The notes under the pieces are model-generated. The model ran no database searches, was not told the DNA's origin, and worked only from the letters and a program-made list of their open reading frames with translations. From the NCBI GenBank assembly GCA_937995735.1, contig CALKIZ010000073.1, forward strand, positions 1 to 64,000: DNA of 64,000 nt. The letters are read 5' to 3'. Position 1 is the stretch's first letter; each line of letters begins with the position of its first letter. Shown here one piece after another: positions 18,228-26,258 of the stretch. This DNA comes from an uncultured Neomegalonema sp. (GTDB lineage Bacteria > Pseudomonadota > Alphaproteobacteria > Rhodobacterales > Rhodobacteraceae). A program made the position numbers and the translations under genes.

Positions 18228-19496
18228 ATGGAAATGAACAAGCAGCCTTTCGCATTACCGACAATTTGCAAAAGGAAATCCAGAATTGATCCAACTCCAG
18301 ATTATCAGCGTCCACCGGCATGGTCACGAAAACAGAAACAACTCCTGATGGATACGATTTTGCGGAATTACGATATTCCCAAATTCTATTGGAGGAAAGT
18401 AAATCGGGATGACGGTATTGAATTTGAAGTCATAGACGGACAGCAGCGTTTAAGGGCAATTTGGGAGTTTTCTGAAGATGAGTACCCTTTAGCAAAAGAC
18501 TCAGATCCTATAGACGGAATAGACGTGGCGGGTTTGAAGTTTTCTAGTCTACCAATGAAAATAGCCGACATTTTTGATACTTATTCCCTCGACATTGTTG
18601 TCATTACTGATGCTGTTGAAGATGAGAAAGAAAATGAAGTGCGGGATATGTTCCTTCGCCTCCAGAACGGGACCACCCTCAAAGCTCAGGAAAAAAGAAA
18701 TGCGATGGTCGGAGCCATGCGCGACTTCATAAGAGAATTAGCTGAACATCCATTTTTTAAAAATTGTAAATTTAAAGACTCGCGCTTCACTTTTCAGCAT
18801 GTAGCGGCTCAGATCACATTAATGGAGCTGAATGGTGGTGCTACAAATGTTAAAGATGTCGACCTGAACCGGATGTACAAAAAAAATGAAAACTTTAATC
18901 ATACAGGCGCAGTGGCCAAAAAAATCAAAAAAACGCTGGATTTTCTTATTGAAGCATTCCCGGAAAAAACCCCAGAACTCGAACGGTATAATGTTATAAC
19001 GCTTTATGCACTATCATCACTTCTCATAGACAAATACATCTATAATAATGCCGCGCGATCTCTTGCAAGCTGGTTCATCGCTTTTGAAGGCGAACGTGCT
19101 CAAAATGAATTGGCTGATGAGAATGATCGGGATACATCATTGATTGAATATCGTCGTATGACAAGCCAATCAACAGATGCAGAAGAAAGTATCAAAGGTC
19201 GATTGGAAATCATGGAAAAAAGATTCTTCCAAAGCGTTCCCAATCTTGAACTCAAAGACCCGACCAGAGGCTTTTCACCTGAACAGAGGTTAGCAATTTT
19301 CCGCCGCGACAATGGTGTTTGCCAAGTAAAAATAAAATGTTCTGGAGATCGGGTAACATGGGACAATTGGCACGCCGATCATATCCAACCTTATTCGACA
19401 GGTGGTAAAACAGTTGTAGACAATGGCCAAATAGCTTGCGTTTCATGCAACTTATCAAAAGGCGCGAATTTCTTACCAAACCCGACTGCGCCGTAA
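18228..19496 (+). CDS. DUF262-type protein with C-terminal HNH nuclease domain
   Basis: A 422-residue protein. The N-terminal half is DUF262 (ParB/Srx-like, as in GmrS and relatives), with YQRPPAWS at 26-33 and the signature DGQQR at 70-74. The C-terminus (about 350-422) is an HNH nuclease: C365, C371, H382-A-D384-H385, N399, C404 and C407, that is a zinc-ribbon HNH with its catalytic His. DUF262-nuclease proteins include type IV restriction enzymes that cut modified DNA, so a solitary defence role is likely but inferred. The gene is visibly more AT-rich than its neighbours and alone between tldD and a DUF533 gene, which suggests transfer. No integrase or repeats flank it. Confidence 0.85.
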   Translation: MEMNKQPFALPTICKRKSRIDPTPDYQRPPAWSRKQKQLLMDTILRNYDIPKFYWRKVNRDDGIEFEVIDGQQRLRAIWEFSEDEYPLAKDSDPIDGIDVAGLKFSSLPMKIADIFDTYSLDIVVITDAVEDEKENEVRDMFLRLQNGTTLKAQEKRNAMVGAMRDFIRELAEHPFFKNCKFKDSRFTFQHVAAQITLMELNGGATNVKDVDLNRMYKKNENFNHTGAVAKKIKKTLDFLIEAFPEKTPELERYNVITLYALSSLLIDKYIYNNAARSLASWFIAFEGERAQNELADENDRDTSLIEYRRMTSQSTDAEESIKGRLEIMEKRFFQSVPNLELKDPTRGFSPEQRLAIFRRDNGVCQVKIKCSGDRVTWDNWHADHIQPYSTGGKTVVDNGQIACVSCNLSKGANFLPNPTAP

Positions 19497-19542
19497 CCCC
19501 TGAAAAGGGTACGACCGATGGCGGGCTTGGTGGGACGGGGAA

Positions 19543-19569
19543 AGCGCCGGAGGACTGTCCCCCGGCGCT
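19543..19569 (-). terminator. Hairpin downstream of the DUF533 gene
   Basis: AGCGCCGG (19543-19550) pairs with CCGGCGCT (19562-19569). Read on the minus strand it starts 7 bases after the DUF533-protein stop and is followed by a short T-run (CTTTCCCC). It is a plausible terminator for that gene and may also work for the convergent HNH gene, though the T-tract is weak. Confidence 0.5.
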
Positions 19570-19575
19570 GTAAGA

Positions 19576-20454
19576 TCAGGTATAAAGCTTCGGTGCACCG
19601 AGCTGATCGTGGATCGCGTTGCACGTCTGTGGGTCAATCCCAAGCGATTTCGCAAGGCCGTCGAGATACCGCGCTTCTTCTGCGGAATCGAGATCAATGG
19701 CCATAACGGACATGAGGTAAGCCTGCTGCTCCATGCCTTGCGGAATGTCGCGAACCAGACCTTCAACATCAATCGGTGAAGACAGTTCTTCGCGAACGAA
19801 CTGCATTTCATCCTGAGAAATATCGCCGAGATGACCAAGAATTTTTTCTTTCTCATTGTCATCAATCTGGCCGTCAGATTTCGCCGCGCTCAACATCGCA
19901 CGAAGCATGACTTTCGCAGCATCTTCCTGAGACTGGGTTGGGGCTTGCTCCGGCTCGCCGAAGTTTTCAAATGCCGAGTTAAGCGCGCCGCCGAAACCAC
20001 CTTGTTGTGGTTGAGGGGGAGCGCCTGCACCGCCTTGTGGCGCGCCGCCACCGAGACTATCGAGTAATCCGCCGAGGCCACCGCTTTGCTGTGCGCCGTT
20101 ACCGCCACGACCAGCAAGGATACTTCCCAAGCCGCCAGCCGCTGCGCCGCCGCCCATCAGACCGCCGAGAACATCACCGATGCCGCCACCGCCGCGCTGT
20201 TGACCACCGCCCATAGCGCCACCGAGCATTCCGCCGAGGCCGCCACCGGCTCCGCCTTGGCCACCCATCATGCCGCCGAGCATTCCGCCCAAACCGCCAC
20301 CGCCAGCACCACCTTGGCCGCCCATCATACCGCCAAGCATTCCGCCGAGGCCACCGCCAGCACCGCCGCGACCTCCACCCTGGACCATTCTCCCGACGCC
20401 CTTGGCGACCATGACTCCCATGCCAACCTTGGCGAGTGTTCCCATCCAGCTCAT
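19576..20454 (-). CDS. DUF533/TerB-like protein with Gly-rich repeat region
   Basis: A 292-residue protein starting at the ATG at 20454 (MSWMGTLAKVGMGVMVAKG), which has AGGACGAG upstream; an in-frame start 69 bases earlier lacks this. Residues ~25-160 are extremely Gly/Met-rich with near-identical copies of GGLGGMLGGMMGGQGGAGG. Residues ~185-292 are the conserved YebE/DUF533 domain of TerB type (AAKVMLRAMLSAAKSDGQIDDNE, LDSAEEARYLDGLAKSLGID), with the acidic pairs seen in TerB metal-binding folds. The family's function is unknown; a tellurite-resistance link by name only is not evidence. The repeat tract could vary in length between strains. Confidence 0.85.
   Translation of the reverse strand: MSWMGTLAKVGMGVMVAKGVGRMVQGGGRGGAGGGLGGMLGGMMGGQGGAGGGGLGGMLGGMMGGQGGAGGGLGGMLGGAMGGGQQRGGGGIGDVLGGLMGGGAAAGGLGSILAGRGGNGAQQSGGLGGLLDSLGGGAPQGGAGAPPQPQQGGFGGALNSAFENFGEPEQAPTQSQEDAAKVMLRAMLSAAKSDGQIDDNEKEKILGHLGDISQDEMQFVREELSSPIDVEGLVRDIPQGMEQQAYLMSVMAIDLDSAEEARYLDGLAKSLGIDPQTCNAIHDQLGAPKLYT
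20200..20390 (-). repeat. Imperfect tandem repeats coding for the Gly-Met-rich tract
   Basis: Within the DUF533-type gene, blocks of about 57-60 bases repeat three times with small changes. Each contains an ACCGCC-rich stretch, a TTGGCC.CCCATCAT segment and CCGAGCATTCCGCC. Encoded units are GGLGGMLGGMMGGQGGAGG-like. The repeats are in frame and so could expand or contract without breaking the gene. Confidence 0.75.
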
Positions 20455-20805
20455 AATCTCGTCCTCTCTACATCGACCATCGACTTGATGACCGCAAAAC
20501 GCCGGGACAATGCCGCTTAACAACGGATATGTCTACAAGCGTTCCTTTCAATTGCCCCTTAGGTGTAGTTGGATATTTTGTGCGTTAAACGCAAGGTGAG
20601 AACCCTAAACGCCTGTCACACAAAGCCAAATTGACGCTTATCAACGCGATGCTGCGGTTTTTTTGCCTGCATTGGTTGTGAATTGAGTCGATACGATTCG
20701 CGACGGAATTAATCAGAAGGCGGATTAATCGGAACCATATGTTGGTAGAACCACATCGTTTCGACCGCCCCACAAATAAGCACGGGTCCGACGCTGGAGT
20801 CATCT
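20455..20805. other. Intergenic region between DUF533 and AbrB-family genes
   Basis: About 350 bases. It should carry the promoter of the DUF533 gene. A short open frame on the minus strand (20585-20803) has no recognisable protein features and no ribosome-binding site, and I do not call it. No repeats or RNA structures stand out. Confidence 0.4.
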
Positions 20806-21837
20806 TTACGACAACCGCCGCGCTACGAGCGGTGCGCCCAGAATAACGGTGATGATCCTGACAAGATGATGCGCGACAACAAACGCCACATCTGCGCCAG
20901 CGGCCATCGCAAGCAGCGCCATTTCAGCTTGTCCTCCCGGCGCGAAGGATAAGAATGCTTCAAGCGGGGGAACCAAGCCAATCGAAGAGATTATTCTTTC
21001 AAAAACAAAAGCGATAACCGCCAATAAAATACAAAACCCGAGAGACGCCGCGACCGTGCTTCGCAGTTCTCGCAAAGTCGCGCCCAGATATTTCACGCCG
21101 ACGCCCGCACCGATGAATAACTGCGCAACGATGATGGCTTCCATCGGCGGTCTTTGCTGCAACAATCCGCTTAGGCTCGCCGCCCCAGCCAAAATCAAAG
21201 GCCCGACAATCGACGCACCGAAAAGGCCAATGCGCTTGCCGCCCAACCAACCCACTAAAGCGCACACCACCATGATGACCCCTTGGGAAAGTGGCGTTTG
21301 GACAATCGGAATTCCGGGCGGTGCTTGTCCTGCAACAGAGACACCATAAAAGCTCGCCATCAAAAACGGGGCGAGCGAGACGATAACGAGAACCCGTGTC
21401 GCGTGAACCAACGTTAAGGCACGCACATCTGCTCCCGCCTCTTCGCCAAAGATGATCATGTCCTGCAAGCCGCCCGGCATCGCAGAAAAATATGCGGTTG
21501 GTTTTGAAAATCCGCAGACCTTTCGAAAATACGGATAACCAATCAATCCGATGGTCACGACAAAAAAAGGCGTTAAGGCGAGACTGAACGTCATCTCATC
21601 CAACCGATCAAAGAGTTCCGGCTTAATCGACGCACCAACTGCGACACCCAAGATCGTCCGCGTTGCATCGCCAGCGACTCCAAATCCGCTCAGTGGCGCG
21701 GACATCAATGCGGCGATCAAACACGCGAACATTGGCCCGAGCAGGAACGGCAATGGCAAATTGAGCGCAACAAAAATTGCTGCACCAATGACCGCAACAA
21801 TGCCTGTTACCACCCGCTGCTTCGAGATCATCCCCAC
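20806..21837 (-). CDS. AbrB-family integral membrane protein (putative transporter)
   Basis: A ~343-residue membrane protein with about ten helices built as two similar halves, matching the AbrB duplication family (related to E. coli AbrB and once misnamed 'ammonia monooxygenase'). The hallmark SAMPGGLQDMI occurs in the first half and its counterpart LSFAPGGQAEMALLA in the second. Its substrate is unknown. Translation may start at GTG 21837, where AAGAAG is better spaced, or at ATG 21831; the two differ by two residues. It is a single gene with its own upstream region. Confidence 0.88.
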   Translation of the reverse strand: MGMISKQRVVTGIVAVIGAAIFVALNLPLPFLLGPMFACLIAALMSAPLSGFGVAGDATRTILGVAVGASIKPELFDRLDEMTFSLALTPFFVVTIGLIGYPYFRKVCGFSKPTAYFSAMPGGLQDMIIFGEEAGADVRALTLVHATRVLVIVSLAPFLMASFYGVSVAGQAPPGIPIVQTPLSQGVIMVVCALVGWLGGKRIGLFGASIVGPLILAGAASLSGLLQQRPPMEAIIVAQLFIGAGVGVKYLGATLRELRSTVAASLGFCILLAVIAFVFERIISSIGLVPPLEAFLSFAPGGQAEMALLAMAAGADVAFVVAHHLVRIITVILGAPLVARRLS

Positions 21838-22158
21838 AGTTCTTCTTTCAAGCGGTCAATCATTTAGCTTCAAGTTTGCACATACAGGTCGAGACGGGAA
21901 ACCGGCGAATTCTTACCCAAAATCCCCGATTTAGGGGCATTCAGCACGGTTCAAGTTGCAAAACACGAACTCGGCGAGTAACCATAGGAAAAATAACAGG
22001 CAAATATCCGCGCTACGAGTATCAGCAGATTTTCTAAATCGCCACAATCCCTCGATGTAAAAGAGGCTTATCAACGCAGTTCTTAGCGAGAAGCGTGATT
22101 TAGAAACATCCGAAATATTCCATGATGCCAAGCGCACCTAGACGCGAAAAGAATAGTA
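21838..22158. other. Divergent intergenic region, AbrB-family gene / Nudix gene
   Basis: About 320 bases, AT-rich, holding promoters for both flanking genes. The only structure I see is a small CCCC/GGGG hairpin at 21924-21937, too short to interpret. No gene, tRNA or repeat was seen. Confidence 0.4.
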
Positions 22159-22653
22159 ATGCGAATGAAAGAAGCAAAACAGGCTGTCAAAGTCGTCGAA
22201 GGTCCAATCGAGCCAACTTCAGACCGCATCCAACCTCAAGCGGCGGCCCTGCCCTATCGCTATGAGAACGGCAAACTCAAGGTCATGATTGTGACGTCCC
22301 GCCGGACAGGGCGCTGGGTTTTCCCAAAAGGCTCAATGGGAAAAGCAAAAGAATGGCAAGCCGCAGAACAAGAAGCCTATGAAGAAACCGGCGTATCGGG
22401 AACGGTCGACCGCAGACCGCTCGGGCGGTATCTGTCGCTCAAAGTACGCGGCGAGGATGCTTGGCAAACCGATGTGGCGCTTTATCCGCTGAAGATTTCA
22501 AAGTTCCACAAGAACTTTCCTGAAAAAGCCCAACGCAAAAGAAAACTCGTCGGCATTAAGCGCGCCCGAAAGATGCTTTCGCAGCCCGAAATGGGTGATC
22601 TTGTGGACGCACTTGCCAAGCGGCTGAAAAAGGCCGAACGCAGATTAGGTTGA
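22159..22653 (+). CDS. Nudix hydrolase (alphaproteobacterial DIPP-like type)
   Basis: A 164-residue Nudix protein; the family cleaves nucleoside-diphosphate-linked compounds, including diphosphoinositol-type and dinucleotide substrates. The Nudix box region reads PKGSMGKAKEWQAAEQEAYEETGV, here split as PKGSMGKAKEW and AAEQEAYEETGV: the metal-binding EAYEE core is kept, but the usual Arg of REUxEE is Gln and the spacing before it is one residue short. This variant box is, as far as I recall, seen in related alphaproteobacterial Nudix proteins. A basic C-terminus follows. The 3' end overlaps convergent pheA by 9 bases. Confidence 0.87.
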   Translation: MRMKEAKQAVKVVEGPIEPTSDRIQPQAAALPYRYENGKLKVMIVTSRRTGRWVFPKGSMGKAKEWQAAEQEAYEETGVSGTVDRRPLGRYLSLKVRGEDAWQTDVALYPLKISKFHKNFPEKAQRKRKLVGIKRARKMLSQPEMGDLVDALAKRLKKAERRLG

Positions 22654-23535
22654 CGTGTGCTTCCGCCGGAAATCATTCGGCGGATACACACCGAGGATTT
22701 TGACGTAATCCGTGAAGTATCCCAACTCTTCCAAAGCTCTGGCGACGGGAGGGTCTTCGGGGTGGCCATCAATATCAGCGATGAACTGTGTCGCCGTGAA
22801 CGAGCCGCCAAGCATATAACTTTCGAGACGGACCATGTTCACACCATTGGTCGCAAAACCGCCCATCGCTTTATACAGGGACGCAGGCAGGTTTCTGACA
22901 CGAAAAACAATGCTGGTCAGCGCAGGCGTTCCGGGTTCCGCCTCGACTTTGACCCGCGAACAGACAAGAAAGCGCGTCGTGTTATGCGCTGCGTCTTCAA
23001 TATCCGAGGCGAGTGTCTTCAACCCGTAGACTTTCCCGGCAAGGGTCGAGGCAACAGCCGCGCGCGAAGGGTCTTTCGCTTCGGCAACCAACCGCGCTGA
23101 ACCAGCAGTATCCGGCCCCGCCACAGCACGAATGCCGTTTTCATTAAGAAATTTACGCACTTGTCCCAGAGCAACATTCAGGCTCTCAGCCGTCTTTACG
23201 TCTGACAGTGTGGCGTCCGGCAACCCCAAAAGCTGCATACGGATCGGTAAGAAATATTCACCAATCACATAGAGTCCCGACTCAGGCAAAAGATGGTGGA
23301 TGTCCGCAACACGACCATACAGTGAATTTTCAACCGGCAACATAGCAAGGCGTGCATCTCCGTGCCGGACTGTTGCAATTGCCTCCTCAAAAGTCGGGCA
23401 AGGCACAGGCTCCATATCGGGGAAGACTTCGGAACAGGCCTGATGCGAAAACGCGCCATTTTCACCCTGAAACGCGATGCGCTTTCCGGCATCAGCGGAA
23501 TCGGAGGGTGGGTTCGACGCGGTTTCTTGACGCAT
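22645..23535 (-). CDS. pheA: Prephenate dehydratase
   Basis: This enzyme converts prephenate to phenylpyruvate in phenylalanine synthesis. It has 296 residues and is monofunctional, with no chorismate mutase domain. The catalytic domain (about 18-195) has GENGAFSHQA, LPVENSLYGRV and the TRF motif in HNTTRFLVC. A C-terminal ACT domain (about 210-285), starting at LTSIVFRVRNLPASLYKAM, with the phenylalanine-binding ESYM-type segment, implies feedback inhibition by phenylalanine. GAGAGAG precedes the ATG. Its divergence from a cytochrome c gene is a known Rhodobacterales arrangement. Confidence 0.95.
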   Translation of the reverse strand: MRQETASNPPSDSADAGKRIAFQGENGAFSHQACSEVFPDMEPVPCPTFEEAIATVRHGDARLAMLPVENSLYGRVADIHHLLPESGLYVIGEYFLPIRMQLLGLPDATLSDVKTAESLNVALGQVRKFLNENGIRAVAGPDTAGSARLVAEAKDPSRAAVASTLAGKVYGLKTLASDIEDAAHNTTRFLVCSRVKVEAEPGTPALTSIVFRVRNLPASLYKAMGGFATNGVNMVRLESYMLGGSFTATQFIADIDGHPEDPPVARALEELGYFTDYVKILGVYPPNDFRRKHTST

Positions 23536-23678
23536 GATCTCTCTCGTTTAGGAGTTTAATTGAATTCCATCGCTTATATGCTTGCAGGCGAGGGTGTGAA
23601 ACCGCTAAAACGCCGCCGATTGCAGTAGATGAATGCGACATGCCTGATTTTTGGTATTGCTCGCTATAAGGATTTTCG

Positions 23679-24206
23679 ATGGACGAGTTGGAACTCAGCA
23701 AGATCGTAGGCGTCGGATGCGCGGCTATGCTCGCTTTTGTTGGATTAACTGAAGTGTCACATGGCATCGTTTCGATGGGCCATCTCGACAAACCTGCTTA
23801 CACCATCGAGGTCGCCGAGGCTGAAGAAGCCGAGGCCGAAGAAGTGGTTTCGGTTGCGACTCTTCTGGCCAGCGCAGATTCGGCTGCGGGTCAGAAGACA
23901 TTTAAGTCTTGCGCCGGTTGCCACAATGCTGCGGAAGGTAAAGGCGCAAAACAGGGTCCAAATCTTTGGGGCATTGTTGGCCGCGACATCGCCAGTGTAG
24001 ACGGTTATGGTTATTCCAGCGCTCTCAACGAAAAAGAAGGCGTATGGGATTGGGACGCATTAAATGCGTTTCTCCTGAATCCTAAAGGCTTCGCCGCCGG
24101 AACCAAGATGGCGTATAGCGGCCTTAAGAAAGACGGGGCGCGCGCAAACTTAATGGCTTGGCTTAATGAGCAAAGCGGTGAACCGATCCCGTTACCTACT
24201 GAATAA
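23679..24206 (+). CDS. Membrane-anchored class I c-type cytochrome (c552/CycM type)
   Basis: A 175-residue cytochrome. Residues ~8-25 form an uncleaved N-terminal membrane anchor, then an acidic Glu/Ala-rich linker (EVAEAEEAEAEEVV), then the heme domain with CAGCH and a distal Met in GTKMAYSGLKK. This is the layout of CycM/cytochrome c552, which carries electrons from the bc1 complex to the aa3 oxidase. The oxidase operon is in the same window at 8840-13065. AAGGA lies 8 bases before the ATG. A hairpin terminator follows directly. Confidence 0.93.
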   Translation: MDELELSKIVGVGCAAMLAFVGLTEVSHGIVSMGHLDKPAYTIEVAEAEEAEAEEVVSVATLLASADSAAGQKTFKSCAGCHNAAEGKGAKQGPNLWGIVGRDIASVDGYGYSSALNEKEGVWDWDALNAFLLNPKGFAAGTKMAYSGLKKDGARANLMAWLNEQSGEPIPLPTE

Positions 24207-24264
24207 AACCGCTCAATTCCTTGCCTTTAACCGGATAAGCCGCCCAACTGAGCGGTTTTTTTGT
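24207..24264 (+). terminator. Intrinsic terminator after the cytochrome c gene
   Basis: AACCGCTCA at 24207-24215 is complementary to TGAGCGGTT at 24249-24257, followed by TTTTTTG. The loop is long (33 bases), but the stem is GC-rich and perfect and the T-run is strong. Confidence 0.75.
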
Positions 24265-24419
24265 TTCTGTTAGCGATTCCGTTACCATAATTGCCATTCT
24301 TTTGCCCTGCAGTACCCGTGCATTATCGAGATCTTGCGATGGCGGAAATGAACCATAATCATTGCATCTTCGCGCATGGGCAGGATATTACGACGTAAAA
24401 GAACGCAGGAGATGAGCGG

Positions 24420-26258
24420 ATGACCCTCGACAGGCGACAGGCAACACAGCTTCTTCTGGCTGGCGGCGCAGCAACGACCGCACAGATCGGGTGGCCGGCC
24501 CTCGGCTTCGCGAAAGAGGATCTGCATCGTTCACATGGTGCAACGCTCGTCGGCGATCTTAATTACGGCCCCGATTTCAAGCATTTCGATTACGCCAATC
24601 CAAAAGCACCCAAAGGCGGAACCGCACGCATTGCCGCTATTGGTACGTTCGACAGCTTTAACCCCTTCATCGTTAAAGGTAATTCAGCGATAGGTGTTGG
24701 CCGGATTTACGATACACTGATGACGCCTTCACTGGATGCCAGTTCGACCGAATACGGCCTGTTGGCGGAATGGATCGAGCATCCAAAAGATTTTTCATCT
24801 GTTGCCTTCAAAATTCGGGATAACGCGACATGGCATGATGGAACACCGGTCACGCCCAAAGATGTGGTTTTCACCTTCAATCTGCTGATCACCAAAGCTA
24901 TTCCCGGATACAGACTATATTACGCGAATGTGGAAAAAGCCGAGGATGCGGGCGATAACATCGTGCGTTTCACCTTTGATGAAAAGAATAACCGAGAATT
25001 ACCGCATATTATGGGTCAATTGGTCGTTCTACCCAAGCATTACTGGAAAGACCGCGACTTCACCCAATCCTCACTCGAAAAACCGCTTGGATCAGGTCCC
25101 TATGAGATCGGTAATTTCGAAGCGGGTCGCCATGTCGAATATAACCGCGCCGCTGAATATTGGGGGAAAGATTTGCCGGTTAATATCGGTCTGAATAACT
25201 TCGATAAGCTGCGCTTTGAATACTACAAAGACCCCAATGCGGCTTTTGAAGCATTCAAAGCAGGGAAACTTGATCACCGTGCTGAAAACAGTTCGATCAA
25301 CTGGGCAACCCGTTATAATTTTCCTGCTGTCGAAAAAGGCGATGTCTTGAAAGAAGAGATCGTCACCGACGGACCAAAGCGCTCTCAAACATTTGTTTTC
25401 AATACGCGGCGGAAGAAATTCAGCGACGTGCGTGTGCGTGAAGCACTGGCCCTCATGTTCGATTTTGAATGGACGAACAAAGCGATTTTCTACGGGCAAT
25501 ACGCCCGCCCGACCAGTTACTTCCAAGGAACCTCCGACTTGATGTCTTCAGGACTTCCCGAAGGACGTGAATTAGAAATTCTTGAAGAACACCGCGATGC
25601 TCTGCCAGCCAAGATATTCGAAGAACCGTTTAAAATGCCGATCACAGATGGTTCCGGTCGTGGGGATCGCCGTGTGCTTCGCCGCGCGAAGAAATTGCTG
25701 CAAGAAGCTGGTTGGTCGGTCAAAGCCGGAAAACTTGTTGATGCAGATGGACAGCCTTTTGAAATTGAGTTTCTTTATGCTTCTGCCCAACAAGAGCGGG
25801 TTATAGCGCCTTATCTGAAATCGCTCGACCGGCTTGGTATTGTTACGAAACTACGCTTGATCGACAGCGCACAATATACGCAGCGCTTTCAGGAACATGA
25901 CTTCGATATGGTCGTGGGCGGTGTTGGCAACTCTGCTTCGCCGGGGAATGAACAACGCAATTTCTGGGGCAGCGAAGCCGCTGACGCCGCTGGAAGCCGC
26001 AATTCATCCGGGGTCAAAGACCCGGTTGTTGACGCGCTGATCGAAGGGCTGATCTTTGCGGAAAACCGCGATGATCTGGCGGCTTATTCCCGCGCGCTGG
26101 ACCGCGTATTGCTCTGGGGTCATTACGGCATTCTGGAACTCTACACTCCAACCGAGCGTGTGGCGTGGTGGCATAAGAAAGTTACAAAGCCTGATCCTAC
26201 CCCATCGCATAATATCGGATTTCCTGAGGTTTGGTGGTCAGCGGAGGTCGAAACATGA
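24420..26258 (+). CDS. Peptide ABC transporter substrate-binding protein, YejA type (first copy)
   Basis: A 612-residue periplasmic binding protein of SBP family 5. The N-terminus TLDRRQATQLLLAGGAA looks like a twin-arginine-type export signal (RR followed by a hydrophobic stretch). The body matches YejA: DFKHFDYANPKAPKGG, the YWGKDLPVNIGLNNFD segment and a C-terminal IGFPEVWW. AGGAG precedes the ATG. The stop overlaps the second yejA-like gene (ATGA). The system imports oligopeptides and, in E. coli, microcin C. Two paralogous binding proteins in front of one permease set suggest a widened substrate range. Confidence 0.92.
   Translation: MTLDRRQATQLLLAGGAATTAQIGWPALGFAKEDLHRSHGATLVGDLNYGPDFKHFDYANPKAPKGGTARIAAIGTFDSFNPFIVKGNSAIGVGRIYDTLMTPSLDASSTEYGLLAEWIEHPKDFSSVAFKIRDNATWHDGTPVTPKDVVFTFNLLITKAIPGYRLYYANVEKAEDAGDNIVRFTFDEKNNRELPHIMGQLVVLPKHYWKDRDFTQSSLEKPLGSGPYEIGNFEAGRHVEYNRAAEYWGKDLPVNIGLNNFDKLRFEYYKDPNAAFEAFKAGKLDHRAENSSINWATRYNFPAVEKGDVLKEEIVTDGPKRSQTFVFNTRRKKFSDVRVREALALMFDFEWTNKAIFYGQYARPTSYFQGTSDLMSSGLPEGRELEILEEHRDALPAKIFEEPFKMPITDGSGRGDRRVLRRAKKLLQEAGWSVKAGKLVDADGQPFEIEFLYASAQQERVIAPYLKSLDRLGIVTKLRLIDSAQYTQRFQEHDFDMVVGGVGNSASPGNEQRNFWGSEAADAAGSRNSSGVKDPVVDALIEGLIFAENRDDLAAYSRALDRVLLWGHYGILELYTPTERVAWWHKKVTKPDPTPSHNIGFPEVWWSAEVET

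Noticed and set aside
20200-20390. CRISPR-like repeats
   Set aside because: The repeats are coding, in frame, imperfect and without unique spacers; they encode the Gly-rich part of the DUF533 protein.
20585-20803. 72-codon minus-strand open frame between the DUF533 and AbrB-family genes
   Set aside because: No ribosome-binding site, no protein-like composition, no recognised family.
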